Below are positions 29,829-39,137 of a stretch of 64,000 bases of DNA, piece after piece. A program made the position numbers and the translations under genes. Every line of letters starts with the position of its first letter. Within the stretch, counting starts at the first letter, position 1. The notes below the pieces were generated by a model. That model was given only the letters and a program-made list of their open reading frames with translations. It did no database searches and was not told the origin of the DNA. Source of the DNA: Treponema sp. (GTDB lineage Bacteria; Spirochaetota; Spirochaetia; Treponematales; Treponemataceae); assembly GCA_017484285.1 (NCBI GenBank), contig JAFUTH010000006.1, positions 248,001 through 312,000 on the forward strand, in the 5' to 3' direction.

Positions 29829-32205
29829 AGAGCTTCGCGTCCTTGTGACGGCGGAAGTCGATAAGGCAATAAAAAATCTCAAAAATGTAGACAAGCAGAC
29901 CGCCGACACGGAAAAACTGTTCAAGTCGCTCGGCACTTCCATTACATCCGCCCTGTCAGTAAAAGCCATAGTCGATTTCAGAAATGAGGCTGTCGCCGCA
30001 TACAAACAACAGAAAGAAGCAATATCCGTTCTTGAAACAGTCCTGAAATCAACGGGCGCAACGGCATGGACTTCTTCCGGGCAGTTGCAGGAAATGGCTT
30101 CAAGCCTTCAAAAAATCACGAACTACGGTGACGAAACAATTCTCTCAATGCAGGGCGTTCTTCTCGGTTTCAAGAACATAAAAGGCGAGCAGTTTGAGAG
30201 CGCGACAAAAGCAATCCTTGACATGGCGACCGTCATGAAAATGGACTTGAAATCTGCCGCCCAAGTTGTCGGAAAGGCTCTCGATGACCCCGCACACGGT
30301 CTCGATTCGCTCAGACGGCAGGGATTCGCATTCACCGATGCGCAGAAAGCAATGATTCAGTCGATGCTTGATGTCGGCGATGTCGCGGGCGCACAGAAAA
30401 TAATCCTCGATGAGCTTGAAAGCACTTATGGCGGCGCGGCAGAGGCAGCCGCTGACTTAGACACACAGATAAAGAATTCCCTCGGCGATTTGCTCGAAGG
30501 CTACGGCAAACTGTTCACGGAACTTGGAAAAGGCTCTGGAGCATTGGAAACTTTCAGAGACAGCGTTGACTGGCTTTCCGATGCTTTATGGAATTTCGAT
30601 GAATACTTCGCGAAGGCTGCGGGCGGGAAAAAATACACAGAATGGTTTGAATCGCTGGCAAATACAAAAAAACTTGATGAAGCTCAGAAGCAACTGACCG
30701 CCGCGCGGGAAAAGTATCAGGAAGCGGTTGAAAAAGGAAAACGCAAGGAAATTGACAGCCAGATAACGGTTGTTGATTACTGGCAGAAACAAGTAAGGCT
30801 TTTGACGGAAGCCGTCTCACAGGAGCAGAAATTACAGGCGGAGGAAAACGCCCGCCGTGACGCAGAGAACGAAATCAATGAACTCATGTTCTCAATCGCC
30901 CAGAACTACGGGAAACTCTCAAAAGACGATCCTGTCATACAGCTCGAAAACTACAAGAAGCAACTTGCCGACATTGAGAAGCAGCGCGAAAAACTCTCCG
31001 GCTCGGCAACGGGAATCGACACAAAAGACGCGCTCACTCAGCTTGACTACATCGAGAAGAAAATCCGAGAGAAAATCGCGAAGCTCCAAGCCGACGGCAA
31101 AAAGTCATGGCAGAAATGGTTCTCAGAGATTACGAAGATTGACGAGAATGATTTTACAAGCGGGGCGGATGCCGCAAAACTCTACCTTGAGCAGATGGAG
31201 CGTGAGTTCCAGACTGCCAAATCCGTGTCCGAAATGCTCGGTGTCAAATTCGACTTGAATTCCGCGCTCAAAAAACAGCAAGACGAAATCAAGTCAACAC
31301 TGGAGAGCCTTTTCAACATCGACCCGTCAAAAATCAACGAGGCTTTCACAAGCCAGGATGCTTCCGTGCAGGCTCTCATTGACAAATACAAGGAACTGTC
31401 CGAAGCCACCGCCCCGAAAACATGGGAAGAACAGATGTCGGAGGCAGTCGAGAACATCATAACAAAATTGACCGACCTTGACGCACAGACCGCAAAAGTT
31501 TTCGGGAATATGGCGGTTCAGATGTCGAACATCTCCCTTGATGCCGCAATGACCGGCTTTGAGGAATTCGGGCGCGCGCTCGGCGAGGGGAAGGACGCGG
31601 CGGACTCCATGCAGGCGGCTCTCGCGGCTATGGCCCAGCAAATCCTGAACCAGCTCCCGATGATGTTCTTGCAGGCGGGCTTGCAGCTCATCGCGCAGGG
31701 GCAGTGGCCGCTCGGTCTTGGACTCATCGCGGCGGCGGGAAGCTCGGCTATCATGGCGGGCTATGTCGACGGAAAAACTTCCTCAAAGTCAGAGGCAAAC
31801 GCGCTCGGCGGCGTTTACGGGGCGGACGACTACGCGGCGTTCGCGAAGGGCGGGACTTTCACGAACGCAATCGTGCAGTCGCCGACCTTCTTCCGCTTCG
31901 CGAAAGGAAGCGGCTTCGGAACGGGACTTATGGGAGAGGCGGGGCCGGAAGCAATCATGCCGCTCACGCGCGGGGTAGACGGCTCTCTCGGAGTGAACGC
32001 AAGCGGCCTCGGCGCGAATGTCGAGGTGAAGATTCCCGTCACGGTCTATTCCGACGAGCCTGTGGAAGTGAACGACACGACGGACGAGAGCGGACAGAGA
32101 AAAATCGAAATCATGGTCGGCTCTATGATAAACAAGCATCTTTCGGACGGCTCGGCTGACAGGGCGCTGAAAAGCCGATACGGTCTGAAAGTTCAGGGGG
32201 TGTAG
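29812..32205 (+). CDS. Tape measure protein
   Basis: 797 aa. Long helical sequence with heptads (MAELTEELRVLVTAEVDKAI onward), a pattern VVGKALDDPAHGLDSLRRQG typical of tape measure proteins, and hydrophobic segments near the C-terminus (PLGLGLIAAAGSSAIMAGYV). It sets tail length and may form a channel in the host membrane. Base composition changes near 31550: upstream is A-rich in third positions while the last 600 bases are strongly GC-rich, pointing to a mosaic join. Confidence 0.88.
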   Translation: MAELTEELRVLVTAEVDKAIKNLKNVDKQTADTEKLFKSLGTSITSALSVKAIVDFRNEAVAAYKQQKEAISVLETVLKSTGATAWTSSGQLQEMASSLQKITNYGDETILSMQGVLLGFKNIKGEQFESATKAILDMATVMKMDLKSAAQVVGKALDDPAHGLDSLRRQGFAFTDAQKAMIQSMLDVGDVAGAQKIILDELESTYGGAAEAAADLDTQIKNSLGDLLEGYGKLFTELGKGSGALETFRDSVDWLSDALWNFDEYFAKAAGGKKYTEWFESLANTKKLDEAQKQLTAAREKYQEAVEKGKRKEIDSQITVVDYWQKQVRLLTEAVSQEQKLQAEENARRDAENEINELMFSIAQNYGKLSKDDPVIQLENYKKQLADIEKQREKLSGSATGIDTKDALTQLDYIEKKIREKIAKLQADGKKSWQKWFSEITKIDENDFTSGADAAKLYLEQMEREFQTAKSVSEMLGVKFDLNSALKKQQDEIKSTLESLFNIDPSKINEAFTSQDASVQALIDKYKELSEATAPKTWEEQMSEAVENIITKLTDLDAQTAKVFGNMAVQMSNISLDAAMTGFEEFGRALGEGKDAADSMQAALAAMAQQILNQLPMMFLQAGLQLIAQGQWPLGLGLIAAAGSSAIMAGYVDGKTSSKSEANALGGVYGADDYAAFAKGGTFTNAIVQSPTFFRFAKGSGFGTGLMGEAGPEAIMPLTRGVDGSLGVNASGLGANVEVKIPVTVYSDEPVEVNDTTDESGQRKIEIMVGSMINKHLSDGSADRALKSRYGLKVQGV

Positions 32206-32206
32206 G

Positions 32207-32566
32207 ATGACGAACATAACATGGCCGGACGGACTTCCGCGCGTGATGCGGCTCGTGGGGCTGAACGCGAACAAGAAGACGGCAAAGGTGCGCACGGAGA
32301 TGGACGCGGGCCCCGCTAAGGTGCGCCAGCGTTACACCGTGGCGACGAAAGATTTCACGGGGAGCATCATAGTCACAGAAAGCCAACGGCAGCGGCTTGA
32401 AGCCTGGTACACCACGGTGCTCGGAAACGGCACGCTCCGCTTCGTGATGAAAGACCCGCAGACGCTCGAATACGCGGAGTTCCGTTTCCTCGAAGACTAC
32501 AAGGAAGTCTCGAACGATGACGGGCTGTGGCAAATCGACATGAATTTGGAGAAGATGAATGCCTAA
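32207..32566 (+). CDS. Minor tail protein (lambda gpM-like position)
   Basis: 119 aa, beta-rich (VRQRYTVATKDFTGSIIVTE, then RFVMKDPQTLEYAEFRFLED). It starts one base after the tape measure stop and overlaps the L-like gene by 8 bases. Size, order and strand pattern fit the small tail tip protein following the tape measure. Confidence 0.7.
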   Translation: MTNITWPDGLPRVMRLVGLNANKKTAKVRTEMDAGPAKVRQRYTVATKDFTGSIIVTESQRQRLEAWYTTVLGNGTLRFVMKDPQTLEYAEFRFLEDYKEVSNDDGLWQIDMNLEKMNA

Positions 32567-33056
32567 CACGAACCTTACAGAGAACCAGAAGAAGGCGATG
32601 ACCGCGCCTGAGACGGCGGAAGTGCTTTTGCACCTGCTCACAATCTATTACGACGACGAGCCGATTCTTCGCGTGGTCGACGACAAGCAGGAAATCACCT
32701 CGGACGGAAAGAAGTACATCCCGTGCGCGTTCACCGTGCTCCTTCCCGACCAGACGAGCGACGGAAACAAGACGTGCCGCTTGCAAATCGACAACGCGGA
32801 CATCTCGATTTACCGCGAGATTAAGGCGGCGACAATACGGAGCCGCAACGAGAAAAAGAAAATCACCTGCGATGTCGGCGTGATAATGGCGAGCGAGCCG
32901 AACGACTTCATTCAGGGGCCGCTCACAGTCGCGCTCAGGAACATCAACGCGACTGTGCAGAGCGTGACGGGCGAGTTGTATGACCTGTACATGCACGACA
33001 GGAAATTCACCGCGCTCACCTACAACCCGGAGGACTTTCCGGGCATGTTCTGGTAG
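32559..33056 (+). CDS. Minor tail protein (lambda gpL-like, DUF1833)
   Basis: 165 aa. The motif ITSDGKKYIPCAFTVLLPDQ and CRLQIDNADISIYREIKA followed by VGVIMASEPNDFIQGPLTV is typical of DUF1833 tail-tip proteins. It lies between the M-like and K-like genes as in lambda M-L-K. It may bind an iron-sulfur cluster in lambda gpL; the Cys pattern here (one Cys at PCAF, one at TCRL, one at TCDV) is weaker. Confidence 0.75.
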   Translation: MPNTNLTENQKKAMTAPETAEVLLHLLTIYYDDEPILRVVDDKQEITSDGKKYIPCAFTVLLPDQTSDGNKTCRLQIDNADISIYREIKAATIRSRNEKKKITCDVGVIMASEPNDFIQGPLTVALRNINATVQSVTGELYDLYMHDRKFTALTYNPEDFPGMFW

Positions 33057-33064
33057 GAGCGCGT

Positions 33065-33496
33065 ATGTACGAATGGGCGAAAAACTATGTCGGGATTCCT
33101 TTTGTCTCAGGCGGGCGTGACAGGACGGGCGTGGACTGCTACGGGCTTGTGCGCCTGATTCTCACACATGAATACGGCTTCGACCTGCCCGTGCTTCTGG
33201 GCGACTACACGAACGCGCTCAACATCGCCGAGACAAAGCGGCTCTTCCTTCTGAATGTGCCGATTCTCTGCGGCGAGAGACTTGAAAGCCCTGAAGAAAA
33301 GGCTGTCGCGCTCATGAAGATGAACGGACGGCTCTGTCACATCGGCTTGTACGCGGGCGACGGTTATATAATCCATTGCAGGCACAAGGTCGGCGTGGTG
33401 CTGGAGCGGATTTCAAGCCCCGCACTCGCCGGCTGTGTCGAGGGGTGGTACCGTGTCGATTCAAGTTACAGCATGTCTCAATCCGTTCTCAACTGA
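33065..33496 (+). CDS. NlpC/P60 tail hydrolase (lambda gpK-like)
   Basis: 143 aa. Catalytic Cys25 in GVDCYGLVR and His92 in CHIGLYAGDGYIIHC form an NlpC/P60 peptidase site. It probably cuts peptidoglycan cross-bridges during DNA entry and is incorporated in the tail tip. Its end overlaps the tip protein by about 40-60 bases. Short form, without the MPN (JAB) domain of lambda gpK. Confidence 0.85.
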   Translation: MYEWAKNYVGIPFVSGGRDRTGVDCYGLVRLILTHEYGFDLPVLLGDYTNALNIAETKRLFLLNVPILCGERLESPEEKAVALMKMNGRLCHIGLYAGDGYIIHCRHKVGVVLERISSPALAGCVEGWYRVDSSYSMSQSVLN

Positions 33497-36400
33497 AAGA
33501 AGCGAATTCACATTCGAGCAGGGAATCTCAGTCAGCGACATTATAAAAAAACTTGATGCGCTCCATGCCGTGAACACGGGCTGGCGAGTCCTCATTGACG
33601 ACGAAATCGTCACCGACTTCTCGCGCGTTCCGAAAGACGGACAGCATGTGTATGTGAAGCTCGTGCCGGAGGGAGACACCCAGAGCACGGGAACAGGAAT
33701 GAAAATCGGCGGCGGGCTTGCCGTACTGGGCGGAATCATCGCGATTGCCACGCTCGGCTGGACTGGCGTGGGTGGCGTTCTTGGAGCGACGCTCATCGGT
33801 GCGGGCATCTCGTGCTTTGCCGGCGGCGCAGTTCTCTACAACACAGACATTCCCTCTATCAGCAATAAAAAGCAGGAATCGCCCGAGCAAGACCCCTCAA
33901 TACGCGGAAGTCAAAACCAAATGCGCCCATACGGTGTCGTTCCGACCTTGCTCGGCAGGCGGCGGATTTATACAGATCTCGCCTCAAAAAGCTACACCTG
34001 GGCGGAAAACGGCGCGGTGTATCTTTACCAGCTTTTTTGTGTGGGGCAGAAGGACATGGAGATTTTCCACGGACAGGATAAAGACCATCCGAACTCAATC
34101 AAAATCGACGAGACGCTTATAACCGACTATTCGGAAACAGGAGACATCGACAAGATTCTTGCGGGCGAGGACTCTCTGATTGACCTGAGAATCCATCAAG
34201 ACGGAACGATGCCCGAATTGTATGATAGATGCGTGCATGAGGAGCAGATAAACGCGATTCTCAAGCACGAAACCGACGAGGGCATTGACGGCTCGATAAT
34301 CAGGACAACGCCGGACGGAACAGAGGAAATCAACGTCGATGTATTCTTCTATAACGGACTCGCTAAGTACAACGATGAGGGAAAGCTGGTTGACACATCC
34401 GTGGCGATAGGAGCGTGGTATAAAAAAGCGGATGAGCCGGACAGCGCGTACAGAAGCATGGGAAAATTCTCAAGCGGAACCTCAGCGTTTTCTGTTGTAA
34501 CATGGCTCTATGAGGCAAGCATTCCCGCAACTGAAAAAATAAACAAAACAACCCTCTGGAATCATTATGAGGACTGGAGCAAAAAAAGCGGAACTGACGG
34601 AGTATCGCCTAATCCACTTCTGAAGAGTCTCTATGCCGTCAAAATTATCCTGAGTCTGCCAGTTTTAGACGGCCTGAAAATCACAAGCTATAAGGTTATG
34701 TTCAGGGTCACAGCCGCAAGCACAAGCGCGGTCTCGGGAGAAACAATCATAACAGGGAACAAGCTGGAAACACAGCGGCACTCGCTGAGCATTATCGGGC
34801 TTGAATCTGCATCCTATACCGTGAAAATCAGCCGCATCACAGCCGATTCCACGGACTCCAAAGTCATCGACGCAGTGTATGTCGGCTCAATCCGCGCAGC
34901 AAAAAACGAGAATCCCGTGCGATCAGAGCGCGCGAGCCAGCTCACGATTGTTGAGCTGAAAATAAAGGCATCAGAAAAACTCAATCAGGTCGTCAAGCAG
35001 CTCAATTTCATCGCCGAATCAAAACTGCCCGTGTACTCGGGAAAAGGAAACGGCTCATCGCAGTGGAGCTATGCTCAATCAAGGAATCCGGCGAGTGCCG
35101 CGGTATATGCCATGCAAGGCGGATTCGCGCAGCAGAAACTTTCTGACTCTGCCATTGACTGGACGACGTTTGAAAAACTGTACACATGGTGCGCGGTTCA
35201 TCAGTACGAATGCAACGCCTACATTACTGAGTCGATGACCATCAGCAGCCTTCTCAACGCCATAGCCTCAACTTGCCGCGCGGAGATAGTGCGGCTCAAC
35301 GGCAAAATCACCGTCATTCAGGACATTACGCGCGATTCTTTCGTGCAGGTTTTCACGCCGCGCAACTCGCACGATTACTCCGAGAACATTGCCCTGAGCG
35401 ATGTGCCCGACGCGATGAACCTCAACTTCAATGATTCGGAGAACGGATATGCACAGGGGCAGGTACGAATCTACAACACGCCGAGCGGAAACTATGCGGG
35501 CGTACCTGAGACCACGCAGGATGTAGAGCTGTGGGGCGTGACGAACAGCGAGCAGGCGCGGAAACTCGGCATGTACAAGTACGCCGTAACGAACCATCGC
35601 GCGTTCATCCATCGTTTCAGCGTTGATTTTGAGTACCTCATGTGCACAAAGGGCGACTGGATAAAATACGCGGGTGACATCGCGCTCGCGGGCATCACGC
35701 AGGGAAGGATTCAGGAAGTCATCAAGAATACTACGGGGCTTGTTATCGGCGTGATGTGTGACGAAGAAATACCGATGGTGAGCGGGAAAAGCTACGGAGT
35801 CCGTGTGCGCAAGAGCACGGGCGAAGCATCGATTTTTTATCTTCAGACTACAATAAGCGAGAACCCCAGGATGGTTTTCTTCCAGACGCCCACAACGGAA
35901 GAACTCGCTCCCCATTCCGGCGACCTGTTCACATTCGGCGAGGCAAAAGGCGCGAACCTTGAAGACTCAATTGACCTCATCATCACGGACATTCAGTGCG
36001 GTGAGAATCTGAGCGCAGACCTGATATGCGTAGAATACTCGCCCGAGATTTTTGGCGTCGACAATCCTGATTTCGTTTTGCCAGATTTCGAGAATAAAAT
36101 TTCAGATGTTGAGGGCACAAGAAATATCATCGACGCAGGACAGATTACGCCCGAATGGCAGACGTTCTTCACCTATCATGACGGGGAGAAATTTCCCGAA
36201 CCGGCGACGGGTGACGGTACGAACGACGGTTGGCATACCTCCCCGACATCTGAGAGCAAATGGATGTCTTCAAAAACCGCAAAAAATATTTTTGAGGGAA
36301 CTTGGAGCGCACCAAGCCGAAAAAAAGGTGACAAAGGCGAAAAAGGAGACAGCGGCGACATGGGCGCGGACGGCGGAAGCCTTGTCATCTATGCCGAGCA

Positions 36401-39071
36401 GATGGCGGCGACGTTCAGCATCGACAACGAGGGGAAGGTCGAGGAGACGGAGCTTTATGTTCCGGTGCATGTCCTGTTCAACGGGATTGAGCTTCCGTTT
36501 GAAATCAGAGAGCTTGAGGAAAAAGACGGGCTCACGCTCGAAGAATATTATGCGGGCAACAGCCACGGCGTGAAGGTCACCACCACAAAAGATTACCTTC
36601 TGACGGAAGGCACGTTCAATATCCCGATTGTCTACAGCGAAGTAACAGAAATCAACGTTTACGGAGACAGGGGCGGGAACTACGCATTCGGCACTGCGTC
36701 CGAGACAACGGCTTACGGAAACCTTGTCATTGACGAGGACAGCGTCTCATATTACAACCTCGTGTTCTCCTACGATGTCTCAGACCTCTCGCGATACCGA
36801 GGTGCGAAAGACAGCATCAGCGGATTCCTCGCTCCCGGCGCAGAGGGCGTGCACCGAGGCGACTGGTTTACATGGACCGGTGACACTACGAGCGAGACTT
36901 ATAACGGAACTGAGGTCACGTTCAGGGCGGGAAGCGTCTACAAATGGAACGGCGACTACTGGGAGAAAGACTCCGACCAGTCGCACATGATGACCGCTTT
37001 CTCTGACGTGATGAGCGTGGCGAAGGAAAAACTGGAAGCAAACAATGAAAAAATCACCGAACTGCTTGAGCGCCTGACGAAAAACGAGGCGTACCTCTCA
37101 AGGCTCAACAATGAGAAACTGGGCGAGTTGCTTGCGCAGAACGAGAAACTACAGACCAATCTCGCCGAGAAAGAAAAGTTTCTCACTACGCTCAACAGCG
37201 AGAAATTCGGCGAGCTGCTTGCGCAGAATGAGAAACTTGACACCGAGCTCGCAAACGCAGAAAACTTCTACTCGACGCTCGCAGAAAACAAAGATTTTGC
37301 GACGCTGATTGTAGGCGTTCTCGTCGCGGACAAAGCCCTCATAAACATGATTGTAGCGAGCGAGGGATTTTTCGAGAGCATCACGGCTGTCGAGGGCTTT
37401 TATACTAACGTCACGGCTGTAGACGGCTTCTTCGAGAGCGTCACCGCAGTCAACGCCTTCTTCGACAAAGTGGTTGCGACCGAGGGCTTTTTCGAGAGTG
37501 TGACGGCGACAAGCGGCTTCTTCGACAGCATCACGGCAACGAAAGGATTCTTCGAGAGCATCACCGCGCTCAACGGATTTTTTGAGAGCGTGACGGCAAC
37601 GGAAGGATTCTTCGAAAATATATCGGCAGTAAACGGCTTTTTCGAGGCTCTTACGGCGACCACAGGCTTCTTCGAGAACATCGTTGCCACGCAGGGATTC
37701 ATAGAAAAATTCGCGTCGTTCTACGTGACCGCAAACCAGCTGTCAGTTCTTGAGACAAAGGCGAGTGCTGCCGCAACAGCGGCGGGAGATGCAGCAACCG
37801 CAGCAAATGATGCCGCAACGTCAGCTGGCAACGCGGAGATCTTTGCAAGTGATGCCCAATCGGCGGCAAGCGCTGCCGCAACGTCGGCGAGCAGTGCGGC
37901 ATCATCGGCGGCAAGAGCTGCATCCGACGCAGCGACGGTGGCGACCGAATCCGTCAGGACAATCCTTGAGGATTACGCGAAAAAAGAAGAAACAATGTCG
38001 GAATACGAGCCGGTCTTTTTCCGCACGAACAACGGCAAACAGGCAGTTCCGACCGCGCCCGCGAAAGACTCGGACGTCTTGTCGACGGACACCGCCGACA
38101 AGTGGACGACGGCGCAGACAAGCGCAACGTACACATACACCTATGTCTGCTACCGCTACAAAAAGGCGGACACGGAAGCATACTCGTACACCTCGGTCTC
38201 ATGCGAGGCAGCGACTCTCATCAAGGACGGGAAAATCATCACGAGCCTGATAGATGCCGATGACATTTTCACGAAGCAACTCACGCTTAAGTCCGGCGGG
38301 GCGATACAAAGCTCAAACTATGACGGCGGGATTATATGCGGCGACTCGGGAGAAGCCACAAAGGGCTTCCGCATTGAGTCTGACGGTGACGTGTTCTTCT
38401 CGAACGGTACGTTCAAGGGGCATATCGAGGCAGAGAGCGGAAAATTTACGGGCGAGCTGAACGCAACGGGCGGTACGTTGAAGGATTTGACAATTGAGGC
38501 AACAATCACGCTGAAGTCAGGAGGCATAATTCAAAGCGCGGATTTTTCCGAATCAAACGGCAAGGGGCTTAAAATAAGCTGTGAGACCAACACCGCATGG
38601 CAGCAGTTCGCTTTTCTCAGAACGAAGCAAATCAGCCACACAAAAGACAGAAACTATGTTATAGTACCACCTTTGCTTCTCTCATCCGGGGAAACACTGA
38701 GAAACGGCAAGCCGTTCGATATTGTGATTGGCAAGCCTGACAGTCACCCGTTTTTCATGTATACATCAACCGAAGGAAAAACGCAGCAAATCACGAAATC
38801 AAACCTCCAGTCCATGTTCTTGGAGCAAATCTATGCTGTTTATGGGGCAAGTGCGCAAGCTGTCAGTATAAGATGTAGCGGCTATGTGGCGGTAACTGAC
38901 GTTGAATGTTCATCAGTAAGCAGCCAGACATTTATTCCCAGTTATCTGTACATTTATTATGATTCTTCTACGAAAAAATTTACGGAGATGACTTTCTACG
39001 GAATAAATCTTGTTACGCACAAGATGACGTTAAGCGTAGAGGATACTATGTATGGTGTTTTGTACTTTTAA
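33453..39071 (+). CDS. Giant tail tip/host specificity protein (I/J-like fusion) with decapeptide repeats
   Basis: 1872 aa from GTG 33453 (an in-frame GTG at 33435 is possible). The N-terminus resembles a lambda gpI-like ubiquitin fold, followed by two hydrophobic segments (GLAVLGGIIAIATLGWTGVG). Then comes the gpJ-like core (MRPYGVVPTLLGRRRIYTDL). Later parts hold a collagen-like segment near 36330-36390, twelve 10-residue repeats (37362-37721), an Ala-rich coiled coil (37750-37950) and a C-terminal tip module with repeated LKSGGxIQS. It binds the host receptor. Three different rigid spacers in series are unusual. Confidence 0.88.
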   Translation: MSIQVTACLNPFSTERSEFTFEQGISVSDIIKKLDALHAVNTGWRVLIDDEIVTDFSRVPKDGQHVYVKLVPEGDTQSTGTGMKIGGGLAVLGGIIAIATLGWTGVGGVLGATLIGAGISCFAGGAVLYNTDIPSISNKKQESPEQDPSIRGSQNQMRPYGVVPTLLGRRRIYTDLASKSYTWAENGAVYLYQLFCVGQKDMEIFHGQDKDHPNSIKIDETLITDYSETGDIDKILAGEDSLIDLRIHQDGTMPELYDRCVHEEQINAILKHETDEGIDGSIIRTTPDGTEEINVDVFFYNGLAKYNDEGKLVDTSVAIGAWYKKADEPDSAYRSMGKFSSGTSAFSVVTWLYEASIPATEKINKTTLWNHYEDWSKKSGTDGVSPNPLLKSLYAVKIILSLPVLDGLKITSYKVMFRVTAASTSAVSGETIITGNKLETQRHSLSIIGLESASYTVKISRITADSTDSKVIDAVYVGSIRAAKNENPVRSERASQLTIVELKIKASEKLNQVVKQLNFIAESKLPVYSGKGNGSSQWSYAQSRNPASAAVYAMQGGFAQQKLSDSAIDWTTFEKLYTWCAVHQYECNAYITESMTISSLLNAIASTCRAEIVRLNGKITVIQDITRDSFVQVFTPRNSHDYSENIALSDVPDAMNLNFNDSENGYAQGQVRIYNTPSGNYAGVPETTQDVELWGVTNSEQARKLGMYKYAVTNHRAFIHRFSVDFEYLMCTKGDWIKYAGDIALAGITQGRIQEVIKNTTGLVIGVMCDEEIPMVSGKSYGVRVRKSTGEASIFYLQTTISENPRMVFFQTPTTEELAPHSGDLFTFGEAKGANLEDSIDLIITDIQCGENLSADLICVEYSPEIFGVDNPDFVLPDFENKISDVEGTRNIIDAGQITPEWQTFFTYHDGEKFPEPATGDGTNDGWHTSPTSESKWMSSKTAKNIFEGTWSAPSRKKGDKGEKGDSGDMGADGGSLVIYAEQMAATFSIDNEGKVEETELYVPVHVLFNGIELPFEIRELEEKDGLTLEEYYAGNSHGVKVTTTKDYLLTEGTFNIPIVYSEVTEINVYGDRGGNYAFGTASETTAYGNLVIDEDSVSYYNLVFSYDVSDLSRYRGAKDSISGFLAPGAEGVHRGDWFTWTGDTTSETYNGTEVTFRAGSVYKWNGDYWEKDSDQSHMMTAFSDVMSVAKEKLEANNEKITELLERLTKNEAYLSRLNNEKLGELLAQNEKLQTNLAEKEKFLTTLNSEKFGELLAQNEKLDTELANAENFYSTLAENKDFATLIVGVLVADKALINMIVASEGFFESITAVEGFYTNVTAVDGFFESVTAVNAFFDKVVATEGFFESVTATSGFFDSITATKGFFESITALNGFFESVTATEGFFENISAVNGFFEALTATTGFFENIVATQGFIEKFASFYVTANQLSVLETKASAAATAAGDAATAANDAATSAGNAEIFASDAQSAASAAATSASSAASSAARAASDAATVATESVRTILEDYAKKEETMSEYEPVFFRTNNGKQAVPTAPAKDSDVLSTDTADKWTTAQTSATYTYTYVCYRYKKADTEAYSYTSVSCEAATLIKDGKIITSLIDADDIFTKQLTLKSGGAIQSSNYDGGIICGDSGEATKGFRIESDGDVFFSNGTFKGHIEAESGKFTGELNATGGTLKDLTIEATITLKSGGIIQSADFSESNGKGLKISCETNTAWQQFAFLRTKQISHTKDRNYVIVPPLLLSSGETLRNGKPFDIVIGKPDSHPFFMYTSTEGKTQQITKSNLQSMFLEQIYAVYGASAQAVSIRCSGYVAVTDVECSSVSSQTFIPSYLYIYYDSSTKKFTEMTFYGINLVTHKMTLSVEDTMYGVLYF
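37362..37721 (+). repeat. Twelve tandem 30-bp (10-aa) repeats in the tail tip gene
   Basis: The frame encodes twelve units of the form xGFFExxTAx (for example EGFFESITAV, DGFFESVTAV, KGFFESITAL), exactly 30 bases each. The Phe-Phe pair and Thr-Ala pair are conserved; synonymous and other positions vary, so the array is old. A slender beta-solenoid or trimeric fibre is likely. Confidence 0.85.
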
Positions 39072-39090
39072 CTAAAAAACTTCTGACAGC

Positions 39091-39112
39091 CGCCCCTGCG
39101 GGGGCGTTTTTC
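39091..39112 (+). terminator. Rho-independent terminator after the tail tip gene
   Basis: CGCCCC (39091-39096), loop TGCG, GGGGCG (39101-39106), then five T. It separates the tip gene from the radical SAM/fibre unit. Confidence 0.85.
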
Positions 39113-39137
39113 CATGTGCCCGGCTTAAAATGACTGT

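Noticed and set aside
37362-37721. CRISPR array
   Set aside because: The 30-bp periodicity lies within an open reading frame with varying bases and no spacers; it is a protein repeat.
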